NCBI RefSeq assembly: GCF_000174355.1 | Contig: NZ_ACIS01000003.1 | Span: 372,001-436,000 of the forward strand | Length of the DNA stretch: 64,000 nt | Reading direction: 5' to 3' | Source: Pseudogulbenkiania ferrooxidans 2002 | GTDB taxonomy: Bacteria > Pseudomonadota > Gammaproteobacteria > Burkholderiales > Chromobacteriaceae | Shown here: one piece after another, positions 52,703 through 62,365 of the stretch | How positions within the stretch are numbered: position 1 is the stretch's first letter | Layout: each line of letters begins with the position of its first letter | The notes under the pieces: generated by a model | The model's database searches: none | What the model saw: only the letters and a program-made list of their open reading frames with translations | What the model was told of the DNA's origin: nothing | Made by a program: the position numbers and the translations under genes

Positions 52703-53955
52703 CAGCGGTCAATCTCCCCAAACACGATATCCTGTGTACCGATGATCGCCACCACGTCGGCGATCATGTGGCCGCGCGACATTTCGTCCAGGGCCGCCAG
52801 ATGGGCGTAACCCGGCGCGCGGATTTTGAGACGGTACGGTTTGTTGGCGCCATCCGACACCAGGTAGATGCCGAATTCACCCTTGGGGTGTTCCACCGCG
52901 GCGTAGGCTTCGCCTTCCGGCACGTGCATGCCTTCGGTGAACAGCTTGAAGTGGTGGATCAGCTCTTCCATGTTGCTCTTCATGCCTTCCCGCGAAGGCG
53001 GAGCAACCTTGAAGTTGTCGGTGATGACCGGCCCCGGATTTTTCTTGAGCCAATCGACGCATTGCTTGACGATGCGGTTGGACTGGCGCATTTCCTCGAT
53101 GCGCACCAGATAGCGATCGTAGCAGTCGCCATTGACGCCAACCGGGATGTCGAAATCCATGCGGTCGTAGACGTCGTAGGGCTGCTTCTTGCGCAGGTCC
53201 CACTCGATACCCGAACCGCGCAGCATCGGCCCGGAGAAGCCCAGGTTCCGTGCGCGCTCCGGCGATACGACGCCGATGCCGACGGTACGCTGCTTCCAGA
53301 TGCGGTTGTCGGTCAGCAGGGTCTCGTACTCGTCCACGTAGGTCGGGAAACGCTGGGTGAAGGCGTCGATGAAGTCGAGCATGCTGCCCTGGCGGCCTTC
53401 GTTGAGTTTGGCCAGTTCACGTGCGTTCTTGATCTTGGAAACGGTGTACTGCGGCATCGAATCCGGCAGGTCGCGGTAGACACCACCCGGACGGAAGTAC
53501 GCCGCGTGCATGCGCGCACCGGAAACGGCCTCGTAGCAGTCCATCAGGTCCTCGCGCTCACGGAACGCGTAGAGGAACACGGTCATCGCACCGATGTCGA
53601 TGGCGTGGGCCCCGATCCACAGCAGGTGGTTCAGGATACGGGTGATCTCGGCGAACATGACGCGGATGTACTGCGCCCGCTCGGGAACTTCTACCCCCAG
53701 CAGCTTCTCGATCGCCAGGCAGTAGGCATGCTCGTTGCTCATCATGGAGACGTAGTCGAGACGGTCCATGTACGGCAGCGACTGGATGAAGGTCTTGCTT
53801 TCGGCCAACTTCTCGGTGCCGCGATGCAGCAGACCGACGTGCGGGTCGGCGCGCTGGATCACTTCACCATCCAGCTCCAGCACTAGGCGCAGTACACCGT
53901 GTGCCGCCGGGTGTTGCGGACCGAAGTTGAGCGTGTAGTTGCGAATCTCAGCCAC
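52702..53955 (-). CDS. nuoD: NADH-quinone oxidoreductase subunit D
   Basis: The 49-kDa-type subunit that forms the quinone site. The 417-aa product begins [20 protein letters not shown] and has [26 protein letters not shown]-type [16 protein letters not shown] and [13 protein letters not shown]. It is separate from nuoC, as in beta-proteobacteria and unlike E. coli. It overlaps nuoC by 8 bases and nuoE by one. Confidence 0.98.
   Translation of the reverse strand: MAEIRNYTLNFGPQHPAAHGVLRLVLELDGEVIQRADPHVGLLHRGTEKLAESKTFIQSLPYMDRLDYVSMMSNEHAYCLAIEKLLGVEVPERAQYIRVMFAEITRILNHLLWIGAHAIDIGAMTVFLYAFREREDLMDCYEAVSGARMHAAYFRPGGVYRDLPDSMPQYTVSKIKNARELAKLNEGRQGSMLDFIDAFTQRFPTYVDEYETLLTDNRIWKQRTVGIGVVSPERARNLGFSGPMLRGSGIEWDLRKKQPYDVYDRMDFDIPVGVNGDCYDRYLVRIEEMRQSNRIVKQCVDWLKKNPGPVITDNFKVAPPSREGMKSNMEELIHHFKLFTEGMHVPEGEAYAAVEHPKGEFGIYLVSDGANKPYRLKIRAPGYAHLAALDEMSRGHMIADVVAIIGTQDIVFGEIDR
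53800..53809 (+). repeat. TTCGGCCAAC motif copy
   Basis: Exact 10-mer in nuoD; the coding strand reads TTG GCC GAA (Leu-Ala-Glu) in the conserved EKLAES segment. Confidence 0.7.
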
Positions 53956-54541
53956 CGTAGGTCTCCTCGCGAATGATGCGCGGGGTGATTTCCCGCGGTT
54001 CGATGGTGACCGGCTGGTAGATCACCCGTTGTTGCGTCGGGTCATAGCGCATTTCGACGTAGCCGGACAGAGGGAAGTCCTTGCGGAACGGGTGGCCGAC
54101 AAAGCCGTAGTCGGTCAGCAGGCGGCGCAGGTCCGGATGGCCGTCGAATACGATGCCAAAGAGGTCGAACGCTTCGCGCTCGAACCAGTTGGCGGAATTC
54201 CACACGCCGACGACGGAATTCACCACGGGGAAATCGTCTTCCGGTGCGAAAGTCTTAAGACGGATGCGCCAGTTGTGCTTGAGGGACAGGAGATGAGAAA
54301 CGACGGCAAAGCGCGGACCATCCCAGGGCTGGTCCTTGTAGCTGCTGTAATCAACGCCACACAGATCGATCAGTTGCTCGAACGACAACTCGGCGTGATC
54401 ACGCAGCAGGGAGGCTACTTCGACGATGTTTTCTGCCTTGCAGACGATGGTCAGCTCATCGAGCGCCAGCGTGCTCTGGACAAGCCTGTCGCCCAGCACC
54501 TGCTCGACAACCGACTTGAGCGCTTCCATTTTGGAGGCCAT
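53948..54541 (-). CDS. nuoC: NADH-quinone oxidoreductase subunit C
   Basis: The 30-kDa-type peripheral subunit. The 197-aa product has the family signature [20 protein letters not shown], followed by [20 protein letters not shown]. It lies 11 bases after nuoB and overlaps nuoD by 8 bases. Confidence 0.97.
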   Translation of the reverse strand: MASKMEALKSVVEQVLGDRLVQSTLALDELTIVCKAENIVEVASLLRDHAELSFEQLIDLCGVDYSSYKDQPWDGPRFAVVSHLLSLKHNWRIRLKTFAPEDDFPVVNSVVGVWNSANWFEREAFDLFGIVFDGHPDLRRLLTDYGFVGHPFRKDFPLSGYVEMRYDPTQQRVIYQPVTIEPREITPRIIREETYGG

Positions 54542-54552
54542 GGGTTTCTACC

Positions 54553-55029
54553 TTAGCGGGCAATGGTGTTAGTACGTTTGATCTTGTTCTGCAGCTGGAT
54601 GATGCCGTACAGCAGCGCTTCGGCAGTCGGCGGACAGCCCGGCACGTAGACATCAACAGGAACGATTCGGTCGCAGCCCCGCACCACGGAGTACGAGTAG
54701 TGGTAGTAGCCACCACCGTTGGCACAGGATCCCATCGAAATAACCCAGCGCGGCTCGGCCATCTGGTCGTACACCTTGCGCAGGGCGGGGGCCATCTTGT
54801 TGCACAGCGTACCGGCCACGATCATCAGGTCAGACTGGCGCGGACTCGGGCGGAACACCACGCCGAAGCGGTCAAGGTCATAACGGGCCGCACCCGCATG
54901 CATCATTTCCACCGCACAGCAGGCAAGGCCAAAGGTCATCGGCCACAGCGAACCGGTACGCGTATAGTTGATGAGCTTATCGGCGGTAGTGGTGATGAAA
55001 CCTTTTTCGAGAATGCCTTCTACTCCCAT
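54553..55029 (-). CDS. nuoB: NADH-quinone oxidoreductase subunit B
   Basis: Carries cluster N2, the electron donor to quinone. The 158-aa product starts [20 protein letters not shown] and has the ligands in [31 protein letters not shown] and [16 protein letters not shown] 55029 overlaps the nuoA stop by 10 bases and has GGGAG upstream; the longer open reading upstream is nuoA in another frame. Confidence 0.98.
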   Translation of the reverse strand: MGVEGILEKGFITTTADKLINYTRTGSLWPMTFGLACCAVEMMHAGAARYDLDRFGVVFRPSPRQSDLMIVAGTLCNKMAPALRKVYDQMAEPRWVISMGSCANGGGYYHYSYSVVRGCDRIVPVDVYVPGCPPTAEALLYGIIQLQNKIKRTNTIAR

Positions 55030-55376
55030 TCCAGGGCTCCCTTTTTCCACATGTAGACGAAGCCGAGCGTCAGAACCGCAATGAACTCCACCATGACACC
55101 AAAACCGAACGCACCGAGTTCCTTCAGCACGACGGCCCAAGGGAACAGGAAGGTGATTTCGAGATCGAACAAAATGAAGAGGATGGCTACGAGGTAATAA
55201 CGCACGTCGAACTTCATGCGCGCGTCTTCAAAGGCCTCGAAGCCGCACTCGTAAGGAGAGAGTTTTTCAGGATCAGGACGATTAGGAGCAACCAGCCACC
55301 CCAGCAGGATGGGGCCGACACCAACCAAGAGCCCTACTATGACGAACAACAGAATGGGAAAGTAATTTTGCAGCAT
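55020..55376 (-). CDS. nuoA: NADH-quinone oxidoreductase subunit A
   Basis: Small membrane subunit of complex I and first gene of the operon. The 118-aa product has three helices and the conserved segments [20 protein letters not shown] and [20 protein letters not shown], then [16 protein letters not shown] stretch 8-12 bases upstream may be the ribosome site. The start lies just after a minus-strand hairpin and T-run (55397-55416). Confidence 0.97.
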   Translation of the reverse strand: MLQNYFPILLFVIVGLLVGVGPILLGWLVAPNRPDPEKLSPYECGFEAFEDARMKFDVRYYLVAILFILFDLEITFLFPWAVVLKELGAFGFGVMVEFIAVLTLGFVYMWKKGALEWE

Positions 55377-55391
55377 TTCCCGTATACCCCC

Positions 55392-55416
55392 AAAAAAAGG
55401 AGGTATGACCCTCCTT
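55392..55416 (-). terminator. Hairpin with T-run in the nuo leader (possible attenuator)
   Basis: Minus-strand stem AAGGAGG/CCTCCTT with a six-base loop followed by a T-run, ending about 15 bases before the nuoA ATG. It is the second intrinsic-terminator-like structure after tRNA-Leu. Confidence 0.6.
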
Positions 55417-55426
55417 GGCTCGAAAT

Positions 55427-55460
55427 AAAACAGGCCACCGGAATCCCGGTGGCCTGTTTT
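55427..55460. terminator. Terminator between tRNA-Leu and nuoA
   Basis: Long stem AAAACAGGCCACCGG/CCGGTGGCCTGTTTT with an AATC loop; T-runs on both strands. Confidence 0.85.
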
Positions 55461-55466
55461 TTACGG

Positions 55467-55551
55467 TGGTGCCGACAGTGAGACTCGAACTCACACAGCT
55501 TTCGCCACTACCCCCTCAAGATAGCGTGTCTACCAATTTCACCATGTCGGC
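55467..55551 (-). tRNA. tRNA-Leu (GAG)
   Basis: An 85-base class II tRNA with encoded CCA. Acceptor GCCGACA/TGTCGGC with discriminator A, D-loop AATTGGTAGACACG, anticodon arm CTATC-TTGAGGG-GGTAG (anticodon GAG), a variable arm around GGCGAAAGCT and the T-arm GTTCGAGTC. It lies 14 bases downstream of secG, so it may be cut from the tpiA-secG transcript. Confidence 0.95.
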
Positions 55552-55565
55552 ACATAACTAAACTT

Positions 55566-55910
55566 TTATTCCGGTATCTTCGAACCGGCAGGCTTCTGAT
55601 TCGCGGCACCGCCCGGGAGTTGCGGCACTACTTTTTCAATTTGCCCACCCATCACACCCAGCTCGCTAGAGGGACCAGCAGAGAGCTTAACCAAGGCAAG
55701 ACAGGTCGAGAAAAACACAATAGCTGCAACAGCAGTGGTTCGACTCAGAAAGTTTGCCGAACCAGAGGCCCCAAACAAACTACCGGACGAACCTGCGCCG
55801 AACGCCGCCCCCATATCCGCACCCTTGCCGTGCTGCATCAGGACAAGAACAATAATTGTTACTGCGGATATGATATTAATTACCCAAACGAGCGTTTTTA
55901 GAATTTCCAT
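55566..55910 (-). CDS. secG: Preprotein translocase subunit SecG
   Basis: Accessory membrane subunit of the SecYEG channel. The 114-aa product has two helices (TLVWVINIISAVTIIVLVLM and TAVAAIVFFSTCLALVKL) flanking the conserved loop QHGKGADMGAAFGAGSSGSL with GASGSANFLSRTTA. Its ATG follows the tpiA stop by one base, indicating coupled translation. Confidence 0.96.
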   Translation of the reverse strand: MEILKTLVWVINIISAVTIIVLVLMQHGKGADMGAAFGAGSSGSLFGASGSANFLSRTTAVAAIVFFSTCLALVKLSAGPSSELGVMGGQIEKVVPQLPGGAANQKPAGSKIPE

Positions 55911-55911
55911 A

Positions 55912-56658
55912 CTATATCAATTTTCTAGCGGTTTGGCAAATCATCGAAAACGACTCTGGAACCAGGGATGCACCCCCTACCAGCGCCCCGTCAACATTAT
56001 CGAGAGACAGGATTGCCATCGCATTGTCTGCTTTGACGCTGCCGCCGTAGAGGACGCGAATATTAGCAGAGCCCTTGAGCCGGCGCAAGCATTCGGCTTT
56101 TATTTCACGGTGGATTTCGTCGATCTGCTCGAGACTGGCCACCTTGCCCGTACCGATCGCCCATACCGGCTCATAGGCCACCACCGCCTGCCCGCCGTCG
56201 ATGCCGTCGAGCACCGACAACTGCTCGCGGATTACGGCGAGATGACGATCCGCTTCGCGTTCAGCCAGAGTCTCGCCAACGCAATATACCGGAGTGAGGC
56301 CGGCCGCGATGGCGTTGCGCAGCTTCAGACTCAGCGCCTCACTGCCTTCACCAAGATACTGACGGCGCTCGGAATGGCCTACCAGCACGTAGTGGCAGCC
56401 AACGTCAGCCAGCATGTTGGCCGAGCTTTCTCCGGTAAAGGCACCGTCTTCGGCGAAGCGACTGACGTCCTGGGCCGCCAGCACCAGGCCCTGCCCGCCA
56501 AGCAAGGATCCGACCGATACCAGGTAGGGAGTGGGAACCGCGATGGCGACGCCGGAACGGTTGACCGACTCCGACGCCAACAATTGCGCCACCAATTGCG
56601 CGTTGAACGCATGGCGCCCATGCATTTTCCAGTTTCCAATCACCAACTTATCAGCCAT
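55912..56658 (-). CDS. tpiA: Triosephosphate isomerase
   Basis: Interconverts dihydroxyacetone phosphate and glyceraldehyde 3-phosphate. The 248-aa product has the catalytic Lys (VIGNWKMHG), the catalytic His in [13 protein letters not shown], the catalytic Glu in [16 protein letters not shown] and the phosphate-binding [11 protein letters not shown]. It is read from a strong promoter and followed at once by secG. Confidence 0.98.
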   Translation of the reverse strand: MADKLVIGNWKMHGRHAFNAQLVAQLLASESVNRSGVAIAVPTPYLVSVGSLLGGQGLVLAAQDVSRFAEDGAFTGESSANMLADVGCHYVLVGHSERRQYLGEGSEALSLKLRNAIAAGLTPVYCVGETLAEREADRHLAVIREQLSVLDGIDGGQAVVAYEPVWAIGTGKVASLEQIDEIHREIKAECLRRLKGSANIRVLYGGSVKADNAMAILSLDNVDGALVGGASLVPESFSMICQTARKLI

Positions 56659-56684
56659 AACACCCCCATATTATTTCGACGCGC

Positions 56685-56712
56685 ATTATATCCCCGATCT
56701 AAGGAGCGTCAA
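56685..56712 (-). promoter_or_regulatory. Sigma70 promoter of tpiA-secG
   Basis: On the minus strand TTGACG (56712-56707), a 16-bp spacer and a perfect TATAAT (56690-56685), 27 bases before the tpiA ATG. Confidence 0.75.
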
Positions 56713-56743
56713 ATCGCCTACCGGCAGCGCCCAAAAGACAACT

Positions 56744-56776
56744 TGTAATATTTCTGCAAAATACGAGGACTAGGAT
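56744..56776 (+). promoter_or_regulatory. Pho box and -10 of pstS
   Basis: TGTAATATTTCTGCAAA (56744-56760) matches the PhoB site consensus at about 13 of 17 positions with the expected 11-bp repeat spacing. TAGGAT (56771-56776) lies 10 bases further on, the usual place of the -10 in PhoB-activated promoters. Confidence 0.6.
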
Positions 56777-56814
56777 GCGTCCATCGTCAACTGTGTCGCT
56801 CACACGGAGTAAGC

Positions 56815-57855
56815 ATGAAACAGTCCATTCGCCTGGCCGCCTCGTTGGTTCTGACGGGGGCCGTTGTGTCCGGAACGGCTTTCGCCGCAGACATTACCGG
56901 TGCCGGCGCTACCTTCCCTTACCCGCTGTATGCAAAATGGGCCGAAGCCTACAAGGCGGCCAGCAACAACAGCATGAACTACCAGTCGATCGGTTCGGGC
57001 GGCGGCATCAAGCAGATCCAGTCGAAGACCGTTGATTTCGGTGCTTCCGACATGCCGTTGAAGCCGGAAGAACTGGCCAAGTCGGACCTGACCCAGTTCC
57101 CGACCGTGATCGGTGGCGTGGTGCCGGTGTACAACCTGCCGGGCGTGGCTGCAGGCCAGGTCAAATTCACCGGCGCGCTGCTGGCTGAGATATTCATGGG
57201 CAAGGTCAGCAAGTGGAACGACCCGGCCATCGCCAGCCTGAACCCGGGCGTCAAGCTGCCGGATCAGAAGATCACCGTGGTGCGCCGTTCGGACGGCTCC
57301 GGCACCACCTTCATCTTCACCAATTACCTGTCCAAGGTGTCCAGCGACTGGGCCGGCAAGGTGGGCTCCAACACCGCCGTGAACTGGCCGACCGGTGTGG
57401 GCGGCAAGGGTAACGAGGGCGTGGCCAACTACGTGACCCGCATCAAGGGTGCCATCGGCTACGTCGAGTACGCCTACGCCAAGCAGAACAAGCTGTCCTA
57501 CGGCCAGCTGCAGAACCAGGCTGGCGCCTATGTTGCCCCGAGCGAGGAGAGCTTCAAGGCCTCTGCCGGCAACGCCGACTGGAAGAACGCCCCGGGCTTC
57601 TACCTGATCCTGACCAACCAGCCGGGCAAGACCAGCTGGCCGATCTCCGGTGCCACCTTCATCCTGATGCACAAGAAACAGGACAAGCCGGTACAGGGTA
57701 GTGAAGCGCTGAAGTTCTTCGACTGGGCGTACAAGAACGGCGACAAGACCGCGCTGGATCTGGATTACATTCCGATGCCGGCCAACGTCAAGGCCACCAT
57801 CCGCGACAGCTGGAAGCAGATCACCGACAACAGCGGCAAGGCCATCTGGAAGTAA
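56815..57855 (+). CDS. pstS: Phosphate ABC transporter, substrate-binding protein
   Basis: Periplasmic high-affinity phosphate receptor. The 346-aa product has a signal peptide (MKQSIRLAASLVLTGAVVSG, cleavage near AFA-AD), then ITGAGATFPYPLYAKWAEAY, and the phosphate-binding loops IGSGGGIKQIQ, FGASDMPL and RRSDGSGTTFIFTNYL. A GGAG ribosome site precedes the ATG. First gene of pstSCAB, with a Pho box upstream and a terminator-like hairpin before pstC. Confidence 0.98.
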   Translation: MKQSIRLAASLVLTGAVVSGTAFAADITGAGATFPYPLYAKWAEAYKAASNNSMNYQSIGSGGGIKQIQSKTVDFGASDMPLKPEELAKSDLTQFPTVIGGVVPVYNLPGVAAGQVKFTGALLAEIFMGKVSKWNDPAIASLNPGVKLPDQKITVVRRSDGSGTTFIFTNYLSKVSSDWAGKVGSNTAVNWPTGVGGKGNEGVANYVTRIKGAIGYVEYAYAKQNKLSYGQLQNQAGAYVAPSEESFKASAGNADWKNAPGFYLILTNQPGKTSWPISGATFILMHKKQDKPVQGSEALKFFDWAYKNGDKTALDLDYIPMPANVKATIRDSWKQITDNSGKAIWK

Positions 57856-57918
57856 ATCGCCATATCAGACGGCGGCTGGCACAATGGGGGTTACGCCCTG
57901 CCAACGCCGGGCGATCAG

Positions 57919-57947
57919 GCCGGGGAGACGACTCTCCCCGGCTTTTT
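57919..57947 (+). terminator. Terminator-like hairpin between pstS and pstC
   Basis: Stem GCCGGGGAGA/TCTCCCCGGC with a CGAC loop and T5 tail. It would stop most transcripts after pstS, giving excess binding protein over the membrane complex. Confidence 0.8.
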
Positions 57948-57975
57948 GTCTGGATCGAAATACATAGAGCCATAC

Positions 57976-58938
57976 ATGGAAAAGTACAATAACGAGCAGC
58001 GGATGAACCGTCAGATGATGCTCGACAAGCTGTTCCGGAACGTCACGCGAATGTTCGCGTTCCTGGTTCTGGCGCTGTTGGTCGGCATCCTGATTTCTCT
58101 CGTCATTGGCGCCCTGCCCAGCATCAAGGCCTTCGGCTGGCAGTTCTTCATGACCAGCGACTGGGACCCGGTATCCCAGAAGTTCGGCGCGCTGGTGCCG
58201 ATTTACGGCACCTTGGCCACCTCGCTGATCGCCCTGTTGATCGGCGTGCCCGTCAGCTTCGGCATTGCCCTGTTCCTCACCGAACTGTGCCCGACTTGGC
58301 TCAAGCGCCCGCTGGGGATCGCCGTGGAGCTGTTGGCAGGCATTCCCTCCATCATCTACGGCATGTGGGGCTTGTTCGTGTTCGCCCCGCTGTTCGCCGA
58401 CCACGTGCAGCCGATGCTGATCGACAACCTGGGCGAGCTGCCGCTGATCGGCTTCCTGTTCCAGGGCGCGCCGATGGGCATCGGCATCTTCACCGCCGGG
58501 CTGATCCTGGCGATCATGATCATTCCGTTCATCGCCTCGGTGATGCGCGACGTCTTCGAAGTCGTGCCGACCCTGCTCAAGGAATCGGCGTACGGCCTGG
58601 GCTCCACCACCTGGGAGGTGGTGCGTTACGTGGTGCTGCCCTACACCAAGACCGGCGTGGTCGGCGGCATCATGCTGGGACTCGGCCGTGCCCTGGGGGA
58701 AACCATGGCGGTGACCTTCGTGATCGGCAACTCGTCGAATTTCGCCACCGGCCTGTTCGAGCCGGGCAACTCGATTGCCTCGTCGCTGGCCAACGAATTT
58801 GCCGAGGCGAGCGGCGAACTGTACATGTCCTCGCTGATTCAACTCGGCCTGATTCTGTTCTTCATCACCTTCGTCGTGCTGGCCTGCTCCAAGATGCTGC
58901 TGCTGCGCCTGAAAAAGCAGGAAGGGAAGGCATCATAA
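57976..58938 (+). CDS. pstC: Phosphate ABC transporter, permease PstC
   Basis: Inner-membrane permease subunit. The 321-aa product has about six helices and the ABC permease EAA loop ([20 protein letters not shown], then [18 protein letters not shown]). ATG 57976 ([20 protein letters not shown]) is used; its ribosome site is weak and ATG 58003 is an alternative. The stop overlaps the pstA start by one base (TAATG). Confidence 0.96.
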   Translation: MEKYNNEQRMNRQMMLDKLFRNVTRMFAFLVLALLVGILISLVIGALPSIKAFGWQFFMTSDWDPVSQKFGALVPIYGTLATSLIALLIGVPVSFGIALFLTELCPTWLKRPLGIAVELLAGIPSIIYGMWGLFVFAPLFADHVQPMLIDNLGELPLIGFLFQGAPMGIGIFTAGLILAIMIIPFIASVMRDVFEVVPTLLKESAYGLGSTTWEVVRYVVLPYTKTGVVGGIMLGLGRALGETMAVTFVIGNSSNFATGLFEPGNSIASSLANEFAEASGELYMSSLIQLGLILFFITFVVLACSKMLLLRLKKQEGKAS

Positions 58939-59864
58939 TGAATGATCGTACACATATCCCTGCGGCCATCCCGTCCCCTGCGACCGAGAGCCCGGGACAG
59001 ACTGGGCGCTTTGCCATGGATCCATCGATTTACCGCCGCCGCCGCCTCATCAACGCCATCAACATGGGGGCGTCGATGATGGCGATGATGTTTGGCCTGT
59101 TCTGGCTGTTCTGGATCCTGTGGACCCTGATCGACCAGGGCCTGGGCGGACTGTCGCTCGACGTGTTCAGCCGCAGCACGCCCCCCCCGGGCAGCGTCGG
59201 CGGCCTGGCCAACGCCATCTACGGCAGCCTGCTGATGACGCTGTTCGGCACCCTGATCGGCACCCCGATCGGCATCCTGGCCGGCATCTACCTGGCGGAG
59301 TTCGGCCAACGTGGCTGGCTGGCGCCGGCGACCCGTTTCATCAACGACATCCTGCTGTCGGCACCGTCGATCGTGATCGGCCTGTTCATCTACGAGATGT
59401 ACGTGGTCAGCGTCGGCCATTTCTCCGGCTGGGCCGGGGCGCTGGCCTTGTCGATCCTGGTGATCCCGGTGGTGGTGCGCACCACCGAGAACATGCTGCG
59501 GCTGGTGCCGGGGAGCCTGCGCGAAGCCGCGGCGGCCCTGGGGGCACCGCAGTGGAAGGTAACGCTGTACGTGACGCTGCGCTCGGCCAAGGCCGGAGTG
59601 CTGACCGGCATCCTGCTGGCGGTGGCGCGCATTTCCGGCGAGACCGCGCCGCTGTTGTTCACCGCGCTGAACAACCAGTTCTGGAACAGCAATATGAACC
59701 AGCCGATGGCCAACCTGCCGATCGTGATCTTCCAGTTTGCCATGAGCCCCTACGCGGACTGGCACACCCTGGCCTGGGCCGGGTCGCTGTTGATCACCTT
59801 CAGCGTGCTGGCGCTGAACATCGTTGCCCGCTGGATGGGCAGTCAGAAAACCCAATCGCATTAA
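58938..59864 (+). CDS. pstA: Phosphate ABC transporter, permease PstA
   Basis: Second permease subunit of the Pst system. The 308-aa product has a hydrophilic N-terminus of about 45 residues, six helices, [20 protein letters not shown] and the EAA loop [20 protein letters not shown] with [17 protein letters not shown]. The start overlaps the pstC stop. Confidence 0.96.
   Translation: MNDRTHIPAAIPSPATESPGQTGRFAMDPSIYRRRRLINAINMGASMMAMMFGLFWLFWILWTLIDQGLGGLSLDVFSRSTPPPGSVGGLANAIYGSLLMTLFGTLIGTPIGILAGIYLAEFGQRGWLAPATRFINDILLSAPSIVIGLFIYEMYVVSVGHFSGWAGALALSILVIPVVVRTTENMLRLVPGSLREAAAALGAPQWKVTLYVTLRSAKAGVLTGILLAVARISGETAPLLFTALNNQFWNSNMNQPMANLPIVIFQFAMSPYADWHTLAWAGSLLITFSVLALNIVARWMGSQKTQSH
59301..59310 (+). 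repeat. TTCGGCCAAC motif copy
   Basis: Exact 10-mer in pstA in the sense direction, coding Phe-Gly-Gln. Confidence 0.65.
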
Positions 59865-59876
59865 GGCTTGACGGAC

Positions 59877-60641
59877 ATGGCTGAAAACAACATCAAGCTT
59901 CAGGTCAAGAATCTGAACTTTTACTACGGCAAGTTTCACGCCCTGAAGGGCATCAACCTCGACATCGCCTCGCGCAAGGTGACCGCCTTCATCGGCCCCT
60001 CGGGCTGCGGCAAATCGACCCTGCTGCGAACCTTCAACCGCATGTTCCAGCTCTACCCCGGGCTGAACGCGGAAGGCGAGATCCTGCTCGACGGCCACAA
60101 CATCCTCGGCCGCGACGTCGACATCAACCTGCTGCGCGCCAAGGTCGGCATGGTGTTCCAGAAGCCGACGCCGTTCCCGATGTCGATCTACGACAACATC
60201 ACCTTCGGCGTGAAGCTGTACGAGAAGCTGTCGAAGGCGGAGATGGACGATCGCGTGGAATGGGCGCTGCGCAAGGCGGCGCTGTGGAACGAGGTGAAGG
60301 ACAAGCTGAAGCAGTCGGGCAACTCGCTGTCCGGCGGCCAGCAGCAGCGCCTGTGCATCGCCCGTGCCGTGGCTTCGCGTCCGGAAGTGCTGCTGCTCGA
60401 CGAACCGACCTCGGCACTGGACCCGATCTCGACCGCCCACATCGAAGAGCTGATCCATGAGCTGAAAGAGGACTACACCATCGCCATCGTGACCCACAAC
60501 ATGCAGCAGGCGGCGCGGGTATCCGACTACACCGCCTACATGTACCTGGGCGAAATGGTCGAGTTCGGCGATACCGATGCGATCTTCACCACACCGAAGA
60601 AGAAGGCGACCGAGGATTACATCACCGGCAAGTTCGGCTGA
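59877..60641 (+). CDS. pstB: Phosphate ABC transporter, ATP-binding protein PstB
   Basis: ATPase driving the Pst importer. The 254-aa product has Walker A ([18 protein letters not shown]), the Q-loop [15 protein letters not shown], the signature [18 protein letters not shown], Walker B ([13 protein letters not shown]) and the switch His ([14 protein letters not shown]). ATG 59877 lies 9 bases after AAGG; a TTG at 59868 is less likely. phoU does not follow, unlike many pst operons. Confidence 0.97.
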   Translation: MAENNIKLQVKNLNFYYGKFHALKGINLDIASRKVTAFIGPSGCGKSTLLRTFNRMFQLYPGLNAEGEILLDGHNILGRDVDINLLRAKVGMVFQKPTPFPMSIYDNITFGVKLYEKLSKAEMDDRVEWALRKAALWNEVKDKLKQSGNSLSGGQQQRLCIARAVASRPEVLLLDEPTSALDPISTAHIEELIHELKEDYTIAIVTHNMQQAARVSDYTAYMYLGEMVEFGDTDAIFTTPKKKATEDYITGKFG

Positions 60642-60666
60642 TTGCCGCTACCTCACGCCATTTGCC

Positions 60667-60691
60667 ACGCCCCTGCCTGCAGGGGCGTTTT
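60667..60691 (+). terminator. Terminator after pstB
   Basis: Stem ACGCCCCTGC/GCAGGGGCGT with a tight apex and a short T-run. Confidence 0.65.
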
Positions 60692-60796
60692 GCGTTGGGG
60701 ATGCCCCGTGGCGAGACTATGACAGAATGCTGGATTTGCCGCCGTCAAGTTGGCGTGGCGCACCCAGCCTCCATTGCCACACCCGGCGTGAAAAAC

Positions 60797-60825
60797 TTGA
60801 CGTTCCCACGGCCAAAGCCAACAAT
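60797..60825 (+). promoter_or_regulatory. Candidate promoter of pit
   Basis: TTGACG (60797-60802), 17 bp, AACAAT (60820-60825), about 33 bases before the pit ATG. Confidence 0.45.
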
Positions 60826-60857
60826 TCCGCCCTTCTTTCATCTTATTGAAACTTATC

Positions 60858-62318
60858 ATGCTGGACATCTTTTCAGGGCTGGAAACCCATGTGGCCCTGA
60901 CCCTGATCCTGTCACTGGGCTTCGTGCTGGCCTTCGAATTCATCAATGGCTTCCATGACACCGCCAACGCCGTGGCGACGGTGATCTATACCCAGTCGAT
61001 GAAACCGCAGGCGGCAGTCATGCTGTCGGGCATCTTCAACTTCCTCGGGGTGCTGACCGGCGGTCTGGCCGTGGCCTACGCCATCGTCAACCTGTTGCCG
61101 GTGGACCTGCTGGTGGCGGTCAACTCGAACCGCGGCATGGTAATGGTGTTCTCGCTGCTGGCCTCGGCCATCATCTGGAACCTCGGCACCTGGTATTTCG
61201 GCATCCCCTCCTCCAGTTCGCACACCCTGATCGGCTCGATCCTCGGCATCGGCATCGGCAACTCGCTGATCAACGGCACCGATGTCAGCACCGGCATCAA
61301 CTGGGGCAAGGCGATCGACGTCGGCATGTCGCTGCTGTTTTCGCCGCTGTTCGGCGCCGGCCTGGCCGGCCTGCTGCTCTACCTGCTGATGAACTGGTGG
61401 CCGCGCAGCAACATCCACAAGAGCCCGTTCCAGCGCCAGCAGATCGAAGGCCGCAAGCATCCGCCGTTCTGGGCGCGCTTCATGCTGATCGTGTCGTCGA
61501 TGGGGCTGAGCTTCTCGCACGGCTCGAACGATGGTCAGAAGGGGGTCGGCCTGGTGATGCTGGTGCTGATCGGCATCGTGCCGGCGCAGTTCGTGGTGAA
61601 CCTGGACAGCGACCCGATCCAGATCGAACACACCAAGATCGCCGCGCTGCAGCTCAAGGAGCTGTACCAGCGCAACGAAGCGGCGATCGTGGCGCAGTAC
61701 CCGGCCTCCGCCAAGCCGAAGCAGGCGTTCAGCTGCAGCCCGGCGGCCACGCAACAGTACGCCGGCACGCTGCTGTCGGCGATCGGCGAGGCCCGAAGCT
61801 TCCCGCAGTTGCCGGAAAGCCAGCGCTGGGCTATCCGCACCCAGCTGATCTGCCTGGCCGACAGCGCCAAGAAGATCGCCAAGATCGCCAGCATCGGCGA
61901 CGTCGAGAAGAAACAGCTCAAGGGCATCCAGCGCGACCTGACTGTCACCACCGAGTACGCCCCGATGTGGGTGATCGCGGCGGTGGCGCTGGCCATGGGC
62001 ATCGGTACCATGGTGGGCTGGAAGCGCGTGGCACTGACCGTGGGCGAGAAGATCGGCAAGAAGGACATGACCTATTCGCAGGGGATGTCGGCACAGATCG
62101 TCACCGGCGTGGCGATCGGTCTGGCCAGCCTGGTGGGGGCCCCGGCCTCGACCACCCACGTGCTGTCGAGCGCGGTGGCGGGCACCATGGTGGTAGGCCG
62201 TTCCGGCCTGCAGCTGTCGACGCTGAAAAGCATCCTGATGGCGTGGATTCTGACGCTGCCGGTGTGCATCGGTCTGTCGATCGGCTTCTACTACCTCGGC
62301 GTACATCTGTTCGTCTGA
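60858..62318 (+). CDS. pit: Low-affinity inorganic phosphate transporter (Pit family)
   Basis: Proton-coupled uptake of metal-phosphate. The 486-aa product has the duplicated PiT signatures, EFINGFHDTANAVATVIYTQ near the N-terminus and MGLSFSHGSNDGQKGVGLVM in the middle, with the SSSSHTLIGSILG and GAPASTTHVLSSAVAG loops. A hydrophilic segment of about 140 residues lies between the halves, as in PitA. ATG 60858 follows no clear ribosome site; a TTG at 60846 is possible. No pit accessory (DUF47) gene is adjacent. Lies just after pstB, with its own promoter candidate. Confidence 0.93.
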   Translation: MLDIFSGLETHVALTLILSLGFVLAFEFINGFHDTANAVATVIYTQSMKPQAAVMLSGIFNFLGVLTGGLAVAYAIVNLLPVDLLVAVNSNRGMVMVFSLLASAIIWNLGTWYFGIPSSSSHTLIGSILGIGIGNSLINGTDVSTGINWGKAIDVGMSLLFSPLFGAGLAGLLLYLLMNWWPRSNIHKSPFQRQQIEGRKHPPFWARFMLIVSSMGLSFSHGSNDGQKGVGLVMLVLIGIVPAQFVVNLDSDPIQIEHTKIAALQLKELYQRNEAAIVAQYPASAKPKQAFSCSPAATQQYAGTLLSAIGEARSFPQLPESQRWAIRTQLICLADSAKKIAKIASIGDVEKKQLKGIQRDLTVTTEYAPMWVIAAVALAMGIGTMVGWKRVALTVGEKIGKKDMTYSQGMSAQIVTGVAIGLASLVGAPASTTHVLSSAVAGTMVVGRSGLQLSTLKSILMAWILTLPVCIGLSIGFYYLGVHLFV

Positions 62319-62339
62319 GCATCGCCACCGGACAAGACC

Positions 62340-62365
62340 AGGGCCGCTTCGCGCGGCCCTTTTTT
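62340..62365 (+). terminator. Intrinsic terminator after pit
   Basis: Stem AGGGCCGC/GCGGCCCT with a TTCGC loop and T6 tail, directly beside the 3' end of the convergent recG gene. Confidence 0.8.
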
